Source: Pseudogemmobacter humi
Lineage (GTDB): Bacteria > Pseudomonadota > Alphaproteobacteria > Rhodobacterales > Rhodobacteraceae
Direction of reading: 5' to 3'
DNA length: 64,000 nucleotides
Assembly: GCF_900609055.1 (NCBI RefSeq)
Contig: NZ_UXAW01000081.1
Location: 1-64,000, forward strand
Shown here: positions 23,501 to 31,595 of the stretch, one piece after another
Layout: the number at the start of each line of letters is the position of its first letter
How positions within the stretch are numbered: the stretch's first letter is position 1
Made by a program: the position numbers and the translations under genes
Notes under the pieces: model-generated
Database searches by the model: none
What the model was told of the DNA's origin: nothing
The model's input: only the letters and a program-made list of their open reading frames with translations

Positions 23501-24070
23501 TTGCGACGGATCATCATCCACTGGACCGGCGGGCCGCATCGGCCGACGGGTCTGGATCTTCACCATTATCACTATGTGATCGACGGCGCGGGGGCGGTGC
23601 ATCCCGGCCGTTTTGCGGTCTCGGCCAATGCGGGGCCGCTGGTGCCGGGCGCCTATGCCGCCCATACGCTGAACGCGAACACAGGCAGCATCGGCGTGGC
23701 GCTGGCCGCGATGGCCGGCGCACAGGAGAGCCCGTTCCGCGTGGGAACCGCGCCGGTCACGCCCGCGCAGGTCCTGGCGCTGGCGGATCTGTGCCGCGAT
23801 CTGGCGGCGCGCTACGGGATCGCGGTCGAGCCGCGCTCGGTGCTGACCCATGCCGAGGTGCAGCCCACGCTGGGCATCGCGCAGCGCGGCAAATGGGACG
23901 TGACCTGGCTGCCGGGGATGGAGCGCCCCGGCGCGGCCCGCGCGGTGGGCGACCGGCTGCGCGCGCTGATCGCCGTGCCGGAACCCGAGCCCGAACCCGA
24001 ACCCGCGCAGCCCCGCTGGATTGTCAGCCTGCTGGCGGCGCTGGCGAAATTTTTCCGGAACAGGAGATGA
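23501..24070 (+). CDS. N-acetylmuramoyl-L-alanine amidase (phage-type endolysin)
   Basis: A 189-residue amidase_2 protein starting at TTG 23501 behind GCGGAGGG. The zinc-site pattern is visible: His7 in RRIIIHWTGG, His119 in VLTHAEVQ, and KWD (Lys133, Asp135) in RGKWDVTWLPG. A PEPEPEPEP linker precedes a hydrophobic C-terminal helix (WIVSLLAALAKFF), which could anchor it in the membrane. It cuts the bond between muramic acid and the stem peptide. Three very small genes overlap one another downstream, the layout of a phage lysis cassette. Confidence 0.85.
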   Translation: MRRIIIHWTGGPHRPTGLDLHHYHYVIDGAGAVHPGRFAVSANAGPLVPGAYAAHTLNANTGSIGVALAAMAGAQESPFRVGTAPVTPAQVLALADLCRDLAARYGIAVEPRSVLTHAEVQPTLGIAQRGKWDVTWLPGMERPGAARAVGDRLRALIAVPEPEPEPEPAQPRWIVSLLAALAKFFRNRR

Positions 24071-24072
24071 TC

Positions 24073-24264
24073 ATGACCGCAGTTATCGCACGGATCCTTG
24101 CCCGCTATGTCGCGGGCGCGCTGGTGGCTTACGGGCTTGTCGATGCCGCGACGGGCAGCGCGCTGGCGCTCGATCCGGATATCGCGCTGGCGCTTGGCGC
24201 GGCGCTCGGGGTGCTGGCCGAGGGCGCCTATGCTTTCGCGCGGAGGTTCGGATGGGCCACCTGA
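24073..24264 (+). CDS. small membrane protein, possible holin
   Basis: A 63-residue protein with two hydrophobic stretches (VIARILARYVAGALVAYGLV and DIALALGAALGVLAEGAYAFA), so probably two membrane helices, and a basic C-terminus. Two starts are possible: ATG 24067, which overlaps the amidase stop as ATGA but has no spacing from AGGAG, and ATG 24073, which sits 6-7 nt from AGGAG; I prefer the latter. Its position after an amidase and its size suggest a holin. I do not recognise the family. Confidence 0.6.
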   Translation: MTAVIARILARYVAGALVAYGLVDAATGSALALDPDIALALGAALGVLAEGAYAFARRFGWAT

Positions 24265-24464
24265 TCCTGCGGCTGCTGTGGCGCCCCGTGGCGCTGATGC
24301 TGGCCGGGCTGTTCTTGGTCCTGCGCGGACGGGCCGGCGCGGGGCGGCAGGAAACCACCGATTATCGCGACACCCGCAGGAGGATGGATGATGCGGATCT
24401 TCTCGGCGACGATCCTGATGCTGCTCGGCGCTGGCTGCGTGAGCGGGCGCGCGACCAGCCCTGA
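24252..24464 (+). CDS. small membrane protein, inner-membrane spanin-like
   Basis: A 70-residue protein with one N-terminal membrane helix (ILRLLWRPVALMLAGLFLVL) and a charged periplasmic-type helix (TTDYRDTRRRMDDADLLGDDPDAARRWLRERARD). It starts inside the preceding gene (13-bp overlap) and contains the start of the next gene. The tail resembles small Rz-like proteins of Rhodobacterales phages. A coiled periplasmic part plus an overlapping lipoprotein gene is the classical Rz/Rz1 arrangement. Confidence 0.6.
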   Translation: MGHLILRLLWRPVALMLAGLFLVLRGRAGAGRQETTDYRDTRRRMDDADLLGDDPDAARRWLRERARDQP

Positions 24465-24591
24465 GGCGCTTTGCGACGGCAGCCGCGCGGCGCGCGCCGA
24501 TCACGCGGCGGCGCTGGCGGTCTCGGCGGACGACCGCGCCGCCGTCACCGGCGCGCGGCTGATCGCGCTGATCGACGCGGGTTGCGTTTAG
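24391..24591 (+). CDS. small lipoprotein, outer-membrane spanin-like
   Basis: A 66-residue protein starting MRIFSATILMLLGAGCVSG, a signal peptide with lipobox LGAGC, so a lipoprotein with Cys15-16 as the acylated residue. It overlaps the previous gene by 74 nt in a different frame, as Rz1 does with Rz. Two ATGs are adjacent; the second (24391) is better spaced from AGGAGG at 24379-24384. The stop lies 7 nt from the end of the convergent SorC-type gene. Spanin role is inferred. Confidence 0.6.
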   Translation: MRIFSATILMLLGAGCVSGRATSPEALCDGSRAARADHAAALAVSADDRAAVTGARLIALIDAGCV

Positions 24592-24597
24592 GGGCCG

Positions 24598-25569
24598 TCA
24601 GCCCGCCGCCAGTTTTCCGGCGATGTCGTGGTCTATGATGATGGTCCGGGCGATTCCCGCCCGGATCGCCGCTTTCAGCGGCCCCACCTTTCGCGCGCCC
24701 GAGGCGACGATCACCGTCTCGGTCTCGCGCAGCGAATCGAGCGAGACGCCGATCCGGCGCTCGTTCAGCTCGGTTTTCGCCAGCTCGCCCTCTTCGGTCA
24801 GCCAGATCCCCACCACCTCGCAGCAGGCCCCGGCGCGCTCGGCCGCGCTGATCTCGGCCGCCGACAGGCGCGAGGCGCGGCAGAAGCTGTTCCTCGTCTC
24901 GATGGCGCCGCAACTGACCAGGTTGAGCGTGGTCTGCGCCGCCAGATCCAGCACCTCGCGGATCACCGGATCCGCTTCCAGCGCCAGCCGCGTCGCGACC
25001 CGGCCGACGAACAGCGGCGCGGGCAGGGTGCTGGCGCTGCCGCCCAGGGCCTCGGCCATGTCGCGCGCGATCTGGCAGGCGCTGGTGCCGTCGTCCTGGC
25101 TTGACGTGCCGGTCAGCGAGACCGCGCGCAGCCCGGCCTGCGACAGCGAGCGGATCGAGCCCACCACCTGCGCCAGCGTCCGTCCGCCGCCCACCCCGAT
25201 CGCCATGCCGCCGCTGCTCTGCACCCGCCGCGTCAGATAATTGGCGGCGACGATCCCGACCGCCTGGCGGCCGATCTGCTCGGCGGTTTCGCCGCGGGCA
25301 TCGGCCAGCACCGAGGGCGGCGTCAGCAGGCAGTTCTTCACCCCGTAGCGTTTGCAGATCCAGTCCGACAGCGCCAGCGTCTCGGAAAGCTCATGGTCGA
25401 GGGTGATCTTCACCCTTCCGGTGTCGCGCGCGCGGGCCAGCAGCCGCGTCACCTTGGTGCGCGAGATGTCCAGTTTGCGCGCCACCTGCTCCTGGCCCAT
25501 GCCATGGACGTAATAGAACCAGGCGGCCATGACTTCCAGGTCGCGATCGTCGTTTCTGGGCCGTGACAC
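24598..25569 (-). CDS. SorC/DeoR-family sugar-binding transcriptional regulator
   Basis: A 323-residue regulator. The N-terminal helix-turn-helix is MGQEQVARKLDISRTKVTRLLARAR (about residues 25-50). The sugar-phosphate-binding domain includes GVGGGRTLAQVV, SLTGTSSQDDGTSACQIA and TVIVASGARKVGPLKAAIRAGIARTIIIDHDIA. The start is a GTG (25567-25569), giving SRPRNDDRDLEVMAAWFYYVHGMGQEQ, the usual family N-terminus, with GGGAGAGAA upstream. It is divergent from a PTS operon, with a -35 hexamer and two inverted repeats between, so it very likely controls that operon in response to the phosphorylated substrate. Confidence 0.9.
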   Translation of the reverse strand: MSRPRNDDRDLEVMAAWFYYVHGMGQEQVARKLDISRTKVTRLLARARDTGRVKITLDHELSETLALSDWICKRYGVKNCLLTPPSVLADARGETAEQIGRQAVGIVAANYLTRRVQSSGGMAIGVGGGRTLAQVVGSIRSLSQAGLRAVSLTGTSSQDDGTSACQIARDMAEALGGSASTLPAPLFVGRVATRLALEADPVIREVLDLAAQTTLNLVSCGAIETRNSFCRASRLSAAEISAAERAGACCEVVGIWLTEEGELAKTELNERRIGVSLDSLRETETVIVASGARKVGPLKAAIRAGIARTIIIDHDIAGKLAAG

Positions 25570-25654
25570 GCGCCGTTCTCTCCCAGGATGCTGTGCCCAT
25601 TCAGCCGGGCAGTGCCGAATATGACAAAACCGCCCCGCCAGCGCCAGAGTTTTC

Positions 25655-25731
25655 GCACATATGTGCATATATCGCGCGATTGACAGATGGCCCGGGTTTC
25701 CGCATCATTGTGCAGCATGCGCGCAAATGAT
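25655..25731 (+). promoter_or_regulatory. PTS promoter with two candidate operators
   Basis: A palindrome GCACATATGTGC lies at 25655-25666. A perfect -35 TTGACA is at 25680-25685, with a weak ATCATT -10 region 18 nt downstream. The latter is part of an imperfect inverted repeat (25704-25731) with outer arms ATCATT and AATGAT. The repeats are where a divergent SorC repressor would bind. Confidence 0.5.
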
Positions 25732-25841
25732 CGCGGCGGACAACCGCGACCAGGCCGGAATACCGGCGCCCGGGAGAGAGGGGCAGCGAAGCGCATGCCG
25801 GAGAGGGAGAGATCCGGCATCCGCCGGAACGGGAGGAAATC

Positions 25842-27227
25842 ATGGACAGCCTGCTTACAGGGCTGAAGACGGTGGTCGACGGGCTCGGCGCGACCGTTCT
25901 TCTGCCGGTCTTCATATTCATCATCGGTGTGATTCTGGGCGCAAAGCCGGGCCGGGCGTTCCGCGCCGGTCTGACCATCGGCATCGCCTTTATCGGTATC
26001 AATCTTGTGATCGGTCTGATGTGGACCAGCCTCAGCGACGTGGCCCAGGCCATCGCCGCCAATACCGGCGTCACCCGCGATGTGGTCGATGTCGGCTGGC
26101 CGTCGTCGGCGGCCATCGCCTTCGGCTCGTCGGTCGGGCTGTGGATCATTCCGGTCGGCATCGCCGTCAACGTGGCGCTGCTGCTGACCGGGCTGACCCG
26201 GACGCTGAACGTCGACATCTGGAACTTCTGGCATATGGCGTTCTTCGGCTCGCTGGTGGTCGCGGCGACCGGCTCTCTGGGCATGGGGATCGCCACCGCC
26301 GCGGTGATGGCGGGGCTGGCGCTGTTCGTGGCCGACTGGTCGGCAAAGCCCGTGCAGAAATTCTACGGCCTGCCGGGGGTTTCGGTGCCGCATCTGCTGT
26401 CGGGCGCGATCCTGCCCATCGCCATCGTGGTGAACTGGGTGATCGACCGCATCCCCGGCCTGCGCGACATCGACCTGTCGACCGATACGATCCAGAAGCG
26501 CTTCGGCGTCTTCGGCGAGCCGATCATGATGGGGCTGATCATCGGTATCGTGCTGGGGCTGATCGGCTTCTGGGACGGATCGAACATTCCCGGCACCATC
26601 ACCCGGGTGTTGCAGACCGGCATGGCGCTGGCCGCGGTGATGTTGCTGCTGCCGCGCATGGTGAAGATCCTGATGGAGGGGCTGATCCCGATCTCGGAGG
26701 CCGCGCGCAGCTTCGTGCAAAAGCGCGCCGGCAACCGCGAGATCAACATCGGCCTCGATTCCGCCATCCTGATCGGCCATCCGGCGGCGATCTCGTCGGC
26801 GCTGATCCTGGTGCCGATCGCGATCCTTCTGTCGATCGTGCTGCCCGGGAACCGGGTGATCCTGTTCGCCGACCTCGCCGTGATCCCCTTCGTGGTGGCG
26901 CTGGCGGCGCCCATCGTGGGCGGCAACGTGCTGCGGATGGTGATCATCGGCGCGATCACGCTGGCGGCGGGCTTCTACATCGCCACCGCGCAGGCGCCTT
27001 TGTTCACCCAGGCGGCGGTGGCCTCGGGCTTCACCCTGCCGGAAAACGCCAGTCAGATCACCGCCATCGGCGACGGCTTCCTGTGGATCTCGCTCGTCGT
27101 CGTGGCGCTGGCAAGCTGGCTTGGCTATTTCGGCGTGGTGATCATGGCGGCGCTGGTCGGCGCGGGGCTTGCCGCGCTGAAGGGCGGCAGACTCGGCGAT
27201 CATGCAGCAGGAGAAGAGCAGAGCTGA
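25842..27227 (+). CDS. PTS galactitol-type permease IIC
   Basis: A 461-residue membrane protein of the PTS galactitol (GatC) family, with about ten membrane segments. Family blocks are VILGAKPGRAFRAGLTIGIAFIGINLV, VGWPSSAAIAFGSSVGLWIIPVGI, HMAFFGSLVVAATGS and NIGLDSAILIGHPAAISSALILVPIAI. It translocates and helps phosphorylate a hexitol or related sugar. The gene starts after GGGAGGAAATC. Its TGA overlaps the ATG of the IIA gene by one base. Substrate is not proven; no galactitol catabolic gene is adjacent. Confidence 0.9.
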   Translation: MDSLLTGLKTVVDGLGATVLLPVFIFIIGVILGAKPGRAFRAGLTIGIAFIGINLVIGLMWTSLSDVAQAIAANTGVTRDVVDVGWPSSAAIAFGSSVGLWIIPVGIAVNVALLLTGLTRTLNVDIWNFWHMAFFGSLVVAATGSLGMGIATAAVMAGLALFVADWSAKPVQKFYGLPGVSVPHLLSGAILPIAIVVNWVIDRIPGLRDIDLSTDTIQKRFGVFGEPIMMGLIIGIVLGLIGFWDGSNIPGTITRVLQTGMALAAVMLLLPRMVKILMEGLIPISEAARSFVQKRAGNREINIGLDSAILIGHPAAISSALILVPIAILLSIVLPGNRVILFADLAVIPFVVALAAPIVGGNVLRMVIIGAITLAAGFYIATAQAPLFTQAAVASGFTLPENASQITAIGDGFLWISLVVVALASWLGYFGVVIMAALVGAGLAALKGGRLGDHAAGEEQS

Positions 27228-27694
27228 TGAGCGAACTGTCGCAATATCTGGTGCCGGAGGGGGTCTTTACCGGGCTTTCTCCGGCCGGTGCAGAGGAGGT
27301 GATCGGCACGCTTGCCGCTCACCTTCAGCGAAACGGCAATGTGGGGCCGGGCTGGGCCGATGCGGCCCGCGCGCGCGAGGCCGAACTGCCGACCGGCCTG
27401 CCTCTGGGCGGCGGGATCGCGGTGGCGGTGCCCCATACCGACCCCGAGCATGTGCTGGCCTCGGGCATCGCCGTTGCGGTGCTGGCCACGCCGGTCGATT
27501 TCGGCAGCATGGACGATCCCGATGTGAGGCTGCCGGTGCGCGCGGTCTTTGCGCTGGCGCTGAAAAGCAAGGACGAACAGATCGGGATGCTCCAGGCCAT
27601 CGTCACCCTGTTGCAGGACGAGGCGCGGCTGCGCAATCTGATCGCCGCCGCCACCCCGTCCGAGGCGCGCGCCGCTCTTGGCGCCGGGAAATAA
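27227..27694 (+). CDS. PTS IIA component (GatA/fructose type)
   Basis: A 155-residue IIA protein. The phosphorylated histidine lies in GGGIAVAVPHTDPEHV (His70), with flanking blocks typical of the mannitol/fructose/galactitol IIA fold (ALKSKDEQIGMLQAIVTLLQDEARLRNLIAAATP). It receives phosphate from HPr and passes it to IIB. TGATG overlap with the IIC gene shows tight coupling. In Gat systems A, B and C are separate, as here, though the order C-A-B is less usual. Confidence 0.9.
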   Translation: MSELSQYLVPEGVFTGLSPAGAEEVIGTLAAHLQRNGNVGPGWADAARAREAELPTGLPLGGGIAVAVPHTDPEHVLASGIAVAVLATPVDFGSMDDPDVRLPVRAVFALALKSKDEQIGMLQAIVTLLQDEARLRNLIAAATPSEARAALGAGK

Positions 27695-27704
27695 GGAGAA
27701 GCCC

Positions 27705-27992
27705 ATGCCCCGCAAGAAGATCGTCCTCGTCGCCTGCGGCACCGCCGTCGCCACCTCGACCGTGGTCGCCAACAGCATCGAAGAGGAGATGGCCGCCCGC
27801 GGCATTCCGGTGGAAACCCGGCAATGCAAGGCGACCGAGGTTCCCGGCCTGATCGAGGACGTGGACCTGGTGGTATCGACCACGCCCTTGCCGCCGAATC
27901 TACCGAAACCCGCCATCGTGACGCTGGCCTTTCTGACCGGCATCGGCCGCGACGCCGAGATCGAGAAGATCGCCGGTATCCTGAAGGGCTGA
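27705..27992 (+). CDS. PTS IIB component (GatB type)
   Basis: A 95-residue IIB protein. The N-terminal P-loop-like KKIVLVACGTAVATSTVVAN has the phosphocysteine at Cys11; the rest (VDLVVSTTPLPPNLPKPAIVTLAFLTGIGRDAEIEKI) fits the galactitol/lactose-type IIB fold. Start at 27705 follows TAAGGAGAAGCCC. It takes phosphate from IIA His70 and gives it to the incoming sugar on IIC. The gene ends 38 nt before the HPr-EI fusion. Confidence 0.92.
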   Translation: MPRKKIVLVACGTAVATSTVVANSIEEEMAARGIPVETRQCKATEVPGLIEDVDLVVSTTPLPPNLPKPAIVTLAFLTGIGRDAEIEKIAGILKG

Positions 27993-28030
27993 GACGGCCC
28001 GCGCGCGGCCTGACAAATATTGAGGGTAGG

Positions 28031-29959
28031 ATGGAACTGGTCCGTCAGATCAGGCTCCGGGTCGAGGGTGGTCTGCATGCCCGGCCCGCGTCGGAACTCG
28101 TGCGTCTCGCGAAACGCTTTGCGGCGCGGGTCACGCTGAAGGCGGGCGGGCGCGAGGCGCTGGCGACGTCTTCGCTGAAACTGCTGACGCTGGGGGCGAA
28201 AGAGGGCGACGAGATCACCCTGCACGCTTCGGGCGAAGAGGCGGAGGCCGCCCTGGCGGCGGTTGGGAATTACCTTTCCGCGCCCGCACAGGGCGGAGAA
28301 ACCGCCTCGCCCGGTCCCGCACCGGAAATCTTCCCGTCCGCGCCGGGGGCGGCGGGGCAGGGGCTGGGCGTCAGCCCGGGCCGCGCCATCGGCCCGGTCT
28401 TCGTGCTGCGTCAGCCGGAACTGACCCCGGAACCCGACACCATCGACCCCGCGGCTGTGGAAACCGAGACCGCCCGCGCGCTGGCCGCGCAGGCGGCGGT
28501 CGCCCGGCGCTGCCGCGACGGCGCCGCCGATCCCGCCGCCCGTGCGGTGCTGATCGCGCTGGCCGATCTGGCCGGGGATGAGGACTGGGCCGCCCGGATC
28601 GCCGCGCGGATCGCGGGCGGGGCCTCTGCACTGGCCGCGATCCTTGCCAGCGGCGACGAAATCTCCCGCGAAATCGCTGCGCTCGACGATGCCTATGCCG
28701 CCGCCCGGGCCGAGGATATGCGCGCCGCGACGCAACTCGTGGCGCTGGAATTGCAGGGCAAACAGCCGGTCTCGCTGGCCGATGCGCCCGATGGCGCGGT
28801 GGTGGTGGCCGATGAACTCGCGGCCATTCACCTCGGCCATGGCCTGTCGCGGCTCGGGGGCATCGTCACCGCGCGGGGTGCTGCCACCGGCCATGCCGCG
28901 ATCCTTTTGCGCGCCGCGGGCGTGCCGGCGGTCTTCGGCGCGGGCGCGGCGCTGGCCCGCTGCGAGGCCGCAGAGATCCTCGCGCTCGACGGTGCCACCG
29001 GCGAGGTGATCGCCGATCCCGGCCCCGATGTGGTGCAGGCCTGGCACGCCGCCATCGCCGCGGCCCGGGACGAGGCCCGCGCGCTTGACGCTTTGCGCGA
29101 CCGCCCGCCCGTCACCCGGGACGGCGTGGCGGTGGTGCTTGCGGCCAATATCGGCTCGGTCGCGGATGCCGAAAAGGCGCGTGAGGCGGGGGCGATGGGC
29201 GTGGGCCTCTTCCGCACCGAATTTCTGTTCCTCGACCGCGCCGATCTGCCCGGCGAAGAGGAGCAGCTCGCCGCCTATTCCCGGGTGCTGGAGCTGTTCC
29301 CGGGCCACGACGTGATCATCCGCACGCTCGACATCGGCGGCGACAAACCCGCGCGCGGCATTCAGGTCCCGCGCGAGGACAACCCGTTCCTCGGCCTGCG
29401 CGGCATCAGGCTGTGTCTCGCCCGGCCCGAGGTGTTCCGCATCCAGCTTCGCGCGCTGCTGCGCGCGGCACCGAGGGGGCGGCTGATGGTCATGCTGCCG
29501 ATGGTGGCGGATGTGCACGAGATCCGCGAGACCCGGGCGATGATCGCGCAGGCGCGGGCGGAACTGGTCGCCGAGGGGCTGGCGCATGGCGATTTCGCGC
29601 TCGGGATCATGGTCGAGACCCCGGCGGCGGTGTTCTGCGCCGAAGACCTCGCTGCCGAGGCCGATTTCTTCTCGATCGGCACCAATGACCTGACGCAATA
29701 TGTCATGGCCGCCGACCGCACCAATCCGGGCGTCGCCGGGCTGTGCCGCGCCGACAACCCCGCGGTGCTGGCCGCCATCGCCCGGGCCACGGCGGCGGCC
29801 ACCGCGGCGGGCAAGCTGACCGGGGTCTGCGGCGAGGCGGCGGGCGATCCGGCGCTGATCCCGTTCCTCTTGCGCGCAGGTGTGCGGGAACTCTCGATGA
29901 GCCCCGCCGCTTTGCCGCGCGCGCGCCGGGCGGTGCTGGACCTGTCCGTGAGCGGCTGA
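28031..29959 (+). CDS. HPr-enzyme I fusion phosphotransferase
   Basis: A 642-residue fusion. Residues 1-90 are HPr, with GLHARPAS giving phospho-His16, but the regulatory Ser46 region is LATSSLKLLTLGA. After a linker, enzyme I follows: phospho-His288 in GAATGHAAILLRAAGVPAVFG, RTEFLFLDR, the PEP-binding LDIGGDKPARG, and active-site Cys600 in TGVCGEAAGDP. It takes phosphate from PEP and supplies the adjacent IIA-IIB-IIC. No GAF or IIA-Ntr domain is present, so this is a sugar-PTS type rather than nitrogen PTS. A complete PTS is thus encoded in one operon. Confidence 0.93.
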   Translation: MELVRQIRLRVEGGLHARPASELVRLAKRFAARVTLKAGGREALATSSLKLLTLGAKEGDEITLHASGEEAEAALAAVGNYLSAPAQGGETASPGPAPEIFPSAPGAAGQGLGVSPGRAIGPVFVLRQPELTPEPDTIDPAAVETETARALAAQAAVARRCRDGAADPAARAVLIALADLAGDEDWAARIAARIAGGASALAAILASGDEISREIAALDDAYAAARAEDMRAATQLVALELQGKQPVSLADAPDGAVVVADELAAIHLGHGLSRLGGIVTARGAATGHAAILLRAAGVPAVFGAGAALARCEAAEILALDGATGEVIADPGPDVVQAWHAAIAAARDEARALDALRDRPPVTRDGVAVVLAANIGSVADAEKAREAGAMGVGLFRTEFLFLDRADLPGEEEQLAAYSRVLELFPGHDVIIRTLDIGGDKPARGIQVPREDNPFLGLRGIRLCLARPEVFRIQLRALLRAAPRGRLMVMLPMVADVHEIRETRAMIAQARAELVAEGLAHGDFALGIMVETPAAVFCAEDLAAEADFFSIGTNDLTQYVMAADRTNPGVAGLCRADNPAVLAAIARATAAATAAGKLTGVCGEAAGDPALIPFLLRAGVRELSMSPAALPRARRAVLDLSVSG

Positions 29960-29998
29960 GGCTTCCGGCCCGCGCGCGATGCGCTATACTGGGCCGAG

Positions 29999-30700
29999 AT
30001 GTTGGGAGAACTGCCCGTGCCCGGCCATCAGGCCCCATTCCTGCCAGACCCGGTTCCGCTGCGCGAGGCGCTGCGGGGCCTGCGTCATTTGCTTCGTCGC
30101 GGCGGCGAGACGCTGCGCGACACGATCACCGGCACCGGCATGACCGAGGCCCTGCCGCGCCCCGCCGCCAGCCTTGCGCAATCCGTCCTGCGCGAGGCCG
30201 AGGGGATCGCGCGGCAGATGGACGAGGCCGCCTCGGATCTTGCCAAGACCGTGCTCGGCGGCGCCGATCTGTCCGCCGACGCGCGGCTTTCCGATCTCGA
30301 CACCGGCCCGGCCTTTGCGGCGGTGATCTATCTGGCGCTGGCCCGCGTGCTCGACCGGCTGGGGATCCGCCCGGCCTTCATCAGCGAATCGGCGGCCCTG
30401 CGGGCGCTGAGTGCCACCTCGCCCGGGGCGGATGATGCCGGGACGGCGGCGCGGCTGACGCGGGCGCTGCTCGATTCCCGGGTGATCCGCGACATCGGCC
30501 CCGAGGCCGGGGCCGAGACGGGGGCGATTGCGGTCTTCGCCGTCATGCTTTGGCTGCAATCGGGGCGCGGCGACGGGGACGATACCGACGCGCTGGCCGC
30601 GGCCGCCGATCTGGCCCGCGCGCTCGCCCCCGAGATTGCCGCCGCCGGGGACGAGGCGGCGCTGGCGCAGCTTTACCGCAGCTGGGCGCCGCATGTCTGA
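29999..30700 (+). CDS. hypothetical protein, unrecognised
   Basis: A 233-residue, Ala- and Arg-rich, mostly helical protein that I do not recognise. No signal peptide or clear membrane segment at the N-terminus; a weakly hydrophobic stretch lies near the C-terminus (GAIAVFAVMLWLQSG). Codon usage is typical of the window. It starts at ATG 29999 (an internal GTG at 30017 is possible) and overlaps the next gene by 8 bp, so the two form a unit. It begins 40 nt after the HPr-EI gene but has no evident PTS link. Confidence 0.65.
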   Translation: MLGELPVPGHQAPFLPDPVPLREALRGLRHLLRRGGETLRDTITGTGMTEALPRPAASLAQSVLREAEGIARQMDEAASDLAKTVLGGADLSADARLSDLDTGPAFAAVIYLALARVLDRLGIRPAFISESAALRALSATSPGADDAGTAARLTRALLDSRVIRDIGPEAGAETGAIAVFAVMLWLQSGRGDGDDTDALAAAADLARALAPEIAAAGDEAALAQLYRSWAPHV

Positions 30701-31292
30701 CCTGCCACACCGCGAGGCGCTGCCGCCCACCAACGAGCCGTTGCGCATCGCCGTGCGGCGGCTGCGCTGGTTCCGCAGCGCCTTTGCCCGCTATGCCGCG
30801 GCCTGCGGCGCGGGGCTCGGCTGCGGTTTCATGATCGACGAGCCCCGGCTGGCCCGCGCCTTCGCGAACTGGCTGAAGGCCATCGAGGTGCAGCGGCCGA
30901 AAGACAAATCCGAACGCCGCGACTTTTTTGAATTTGCCGCCGGGCTGATGCTGCGCGAGCTGATCGCCGAGATGCCGCTGGCCGCCACCTGCGCGCCGGG
31001 CCGGGCCGATCCCGCCTCGGCCGCGGCATTCTGGCCCGAGGGCTATGTCTGCACCCTGTTCTGCCTGACCGTCCACGCCGCGGCGCTGGAGGAGGAATTC
31101 CACGCCTCGCCCGACCTTGGCCCCCATATCTCATCGGACATCGCCGATCTGCGGCAGTGGTGGAGCCTGCGCGAAAACGCGCATCACGACCGCAGTTTCC
31201 CCGCCGGTTTCCTGCAAATGCTGCTCGGCCACCAGCCGAACTGGTCGATGCCCGACGTGTTCCGCGCCCGGTTGGAGCGCGAGATCGGCTGA
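30693..31292 (+). CDS. hypothetical protein, unrecognised
   Basis: A 199-residue protein I do not recognise. Features: RIAVRRLRWFRSAFARYAAACGAGLGCGFMIDEPRLARAF, three cysteines in the middle, and a motif-like stretch DLRQWWSLRENAHHDRSFPAGFLQMLLGHQPNW with paired His and Trp. Probably cytosolic and helical. The start at 30693 overlaps the upstream gene by 8 bp. It may bind a cofactor through His or Trp, but I cannot name a function. Confidence 0.65.
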   Translation: MSDLPHREALPPTNEPLRIAVRRLRWFRSAFARYAAACGAGLGCGFMIDEPRLARAFANWLKAIEVQRPKDKSERRDFFEFAAGLMLRELIAEMPLAATCAPGRADPASAAAFWPEGYVCTLFCLTVHAAALEEEFHASPDLGPHISSDIADLRQWWSLRENAHHDRSFPAGFLQMLLGHQPNWSMPDVFRARLEREIG

Positions 31293-31436
31293 GACCGATT
31301 CCCGGCGGAAGCGGCAGGCAACGTCGCGGCGGCGGCTCTCTGTCGCGATTGCGCTGCGTTCCCCGTCCGGTGTTGCACGAAAGCATCGCAATCCTGTGTC
31401 TTTCACTCAACTAAAAGGAGTGACTGTCGCAAAATG

Positions 31437-31464
31437 TTGACGGGGGGGCCGCGCGGGCTAAGAA
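31437..31464 (+). promoter_or_regulatory. candidate promoter of siderophore receptor
   Basis: TTGACG (31437-31442), a 16-bp GC-rich spacer and TAAGAA (31459-31464). It would give a leader of about 125 nt that includes the hairpin at 31552-31584. No Fur, Irr or RirA box was recognised with confidence. Confidence 0.35.
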
Positions 31465-31551
31465 CCGGACTCAAGCCAATACAGGTCGCCGTCCGGCACC
31501 TGCCCGATAGTCTTACAGCAAGCCATTCGCCAGCTGCCACCGACGCCTCCG

Positions 31552-31584
31552 CCCTGCCCTGGGGCAGGGATATTTTTGCTTTTT
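31552..31584 (+). terminator. hairpin plus T-tract in leader (candidate attenuator)
   Basis: A 7-8 bp stem (CCCTGCCC with GGGCAGGG, 31552-31569) is followed by ATATTTTTGCTTTTT. This is an intrinsic-terminator shape directly before the ribosome site and ATG (31596) of a TonB receptor gene. It either ends a short upstream transcript or works as an attenuator of the receptor. Confidence 0.6.
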
Positions 31585-31595
31585 GGGAGCACGAC

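Noticed and set aside
24067-24072. ATG 24067 as start of the holin-like gene
   Set aside because: It forms an ATGA overlap with the amidase stop but has no space from AGGAG; ATG 24073 is better placed, though both are possible.
19303-24591. Remnant prophage spanning the IS and lysis genes
   Set aside because: tex, tRNA-His and a conserved small gene lie between, and no capsid, tail, integrase or attachment repeats were seen.
31434-31595. Longer start for the siderophore receptor
   Set aside because: The extension reads through the terminator hairpin and puts 54 residues before the signal peptide.
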